Shown: one piece after another, positions 13,801 through 13,864 of the stretch
Layout: every line of letters begins with the position of its first letter
Position numbering within the stretch: the first letter of the stretch is position 1
Assembly: GCA_002937555.1 (NCBI GenBank)
Contig: PTKB01000036.1
Span: forward strand, 1 to 13,864
DNA from: Alphaproteobacteria bacterium MarineAlpha10_Bin2
GTDB lineage: Bacteria > Pseudomonadota > Alphaproteobacteria > UBA828
Direction of reading: 5' to 3'
Length of the DNA stretch: 13,864 nt
The notes under the pieces: model-generated
Database searches by the model: none
What the model was told of the DNA's origin: nothing
What the model saw: only the letters and a program-made list of their open reading frames with translations
Made by a program: the position numbers and the translations under genes

Positions 13801-13864
13801 ACGCTTTCTCCATTCCGAAATACCGCACGCACCATGCCCGTAAGCGGGGGCTGCGTCAAAATGT
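13785..13864 (-). CDS. Possible C-terminal tail of an upstream gene, cut by the window edge
   Basis: A minus-strand frame enters from the right edge and reads 25 codons, including PPLTGMVRAVFRNGE, before TGA at 13787-13785. If real, it would overlap the TTG start of the GT2 gene by 16 bp, a common arrangement in compact operons. The peptide is too short to assign to a family, and the GT2 frame is also open through this stretch, so this is only a possibility. Confidence 0.22.
   Translation of the reverse strand, partial: ILTQPPLTGMVRAVFRNGESVCSVS

Noticed and set aside
1..13864. CRISPR arrays, tRNA or rRNA genes, toxin-antitoxin pairs, phage genes
   Set aside because: No regularly spaced repeats, no cloverleaf-like sequences noticed and no proteins of such systems seen; the window is accounted for by the listed genes and short gaps.

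Overview
The window reads as chromosomal DNA of an alphaproteobacterium. I infer this from moderately high GC, alphaproteobacterial-style proteins (full-length ETF-ubiquinone oxidoreductase, a TPR protein next to ispE, a family 4-like uracil-DNA glycosylase with a Pro/Ala-rich linker) and the order ETF-QO / UDG / lytic transglycosylase / moaB, which I recall from Rhodospirillales-type genomes. No rRNA, tRNA or CRISPR array was seen, and no marker allows a genus call.

Layout. (1) 1-109 is the end of an IS3-family insertion sequence, whose transposase OrfA start runs off the left edge. It sits inside a SAM-dependent methyltransferase gene (107-457, minus) and supplies that gene's stop codon. 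(2) 572-3059 is a sugar-nucleotide section. A UDP-glucuronate 4-epimerase (minus) and a TviB/WbpA-type UDP-sugar 6-dehydrogenase (plus) diverge from a 244-bp gap, suggesting the edge of a surface-polysaccharide locus. It looks less GC-rich by eye than the right half. (3) 3096-3890 is a protein with two DUF427 domains. (4) 3928-8349, minus strand: ETF-QO, then a secreted TPR protein, then ispE, which overlaps the TPR stop by four bases (GTGA). (5) 8450-12183, plus strand: uracil-DNA glycosylase, soluble lytic transglycosylase, moaB (overlapping the transglycosylase by 8 bp) and a RidA-family protein with a strong ribosome binding site. (6) 12184-12502 is a gap without a convincing gene; it holds a stop-interrupted minus-strand reading frame. 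(7) 12503-13800, minus strand: two small glycosyltransferases of the DUF2064 (TIGR04282) and GT2 (TIGR04283) families, joined by a near-overlap. A possible upstream gene tail reaches the right edge.

Functionally this is mostly housekeeping: isoprenoid precursor synthesis (IspE), fatty-acid/amino-acid electron transfer into the quinone pool (ETF-QO), DNA repair (UDG), peptidoglycan turnover (lytic transglycosylase), molybdopterin handling (MoaB) and reactive enamine/imine clearance (RidA). It is flanked by two sugar-related regions. I found no clear evidence of a new multi-gene system. The points most worth a second look are the IS-broken methyltransferase, a UDG lacking two of the four usual Fe-S cysteines, the arsenosugar-type glycosyltransferase pair with no arsenic genes in view, and the broken frame in the 12.2-12.5 kb gap. 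Many starts are GTG or TTG, so an ATG-only annotation would misplace several proteins.
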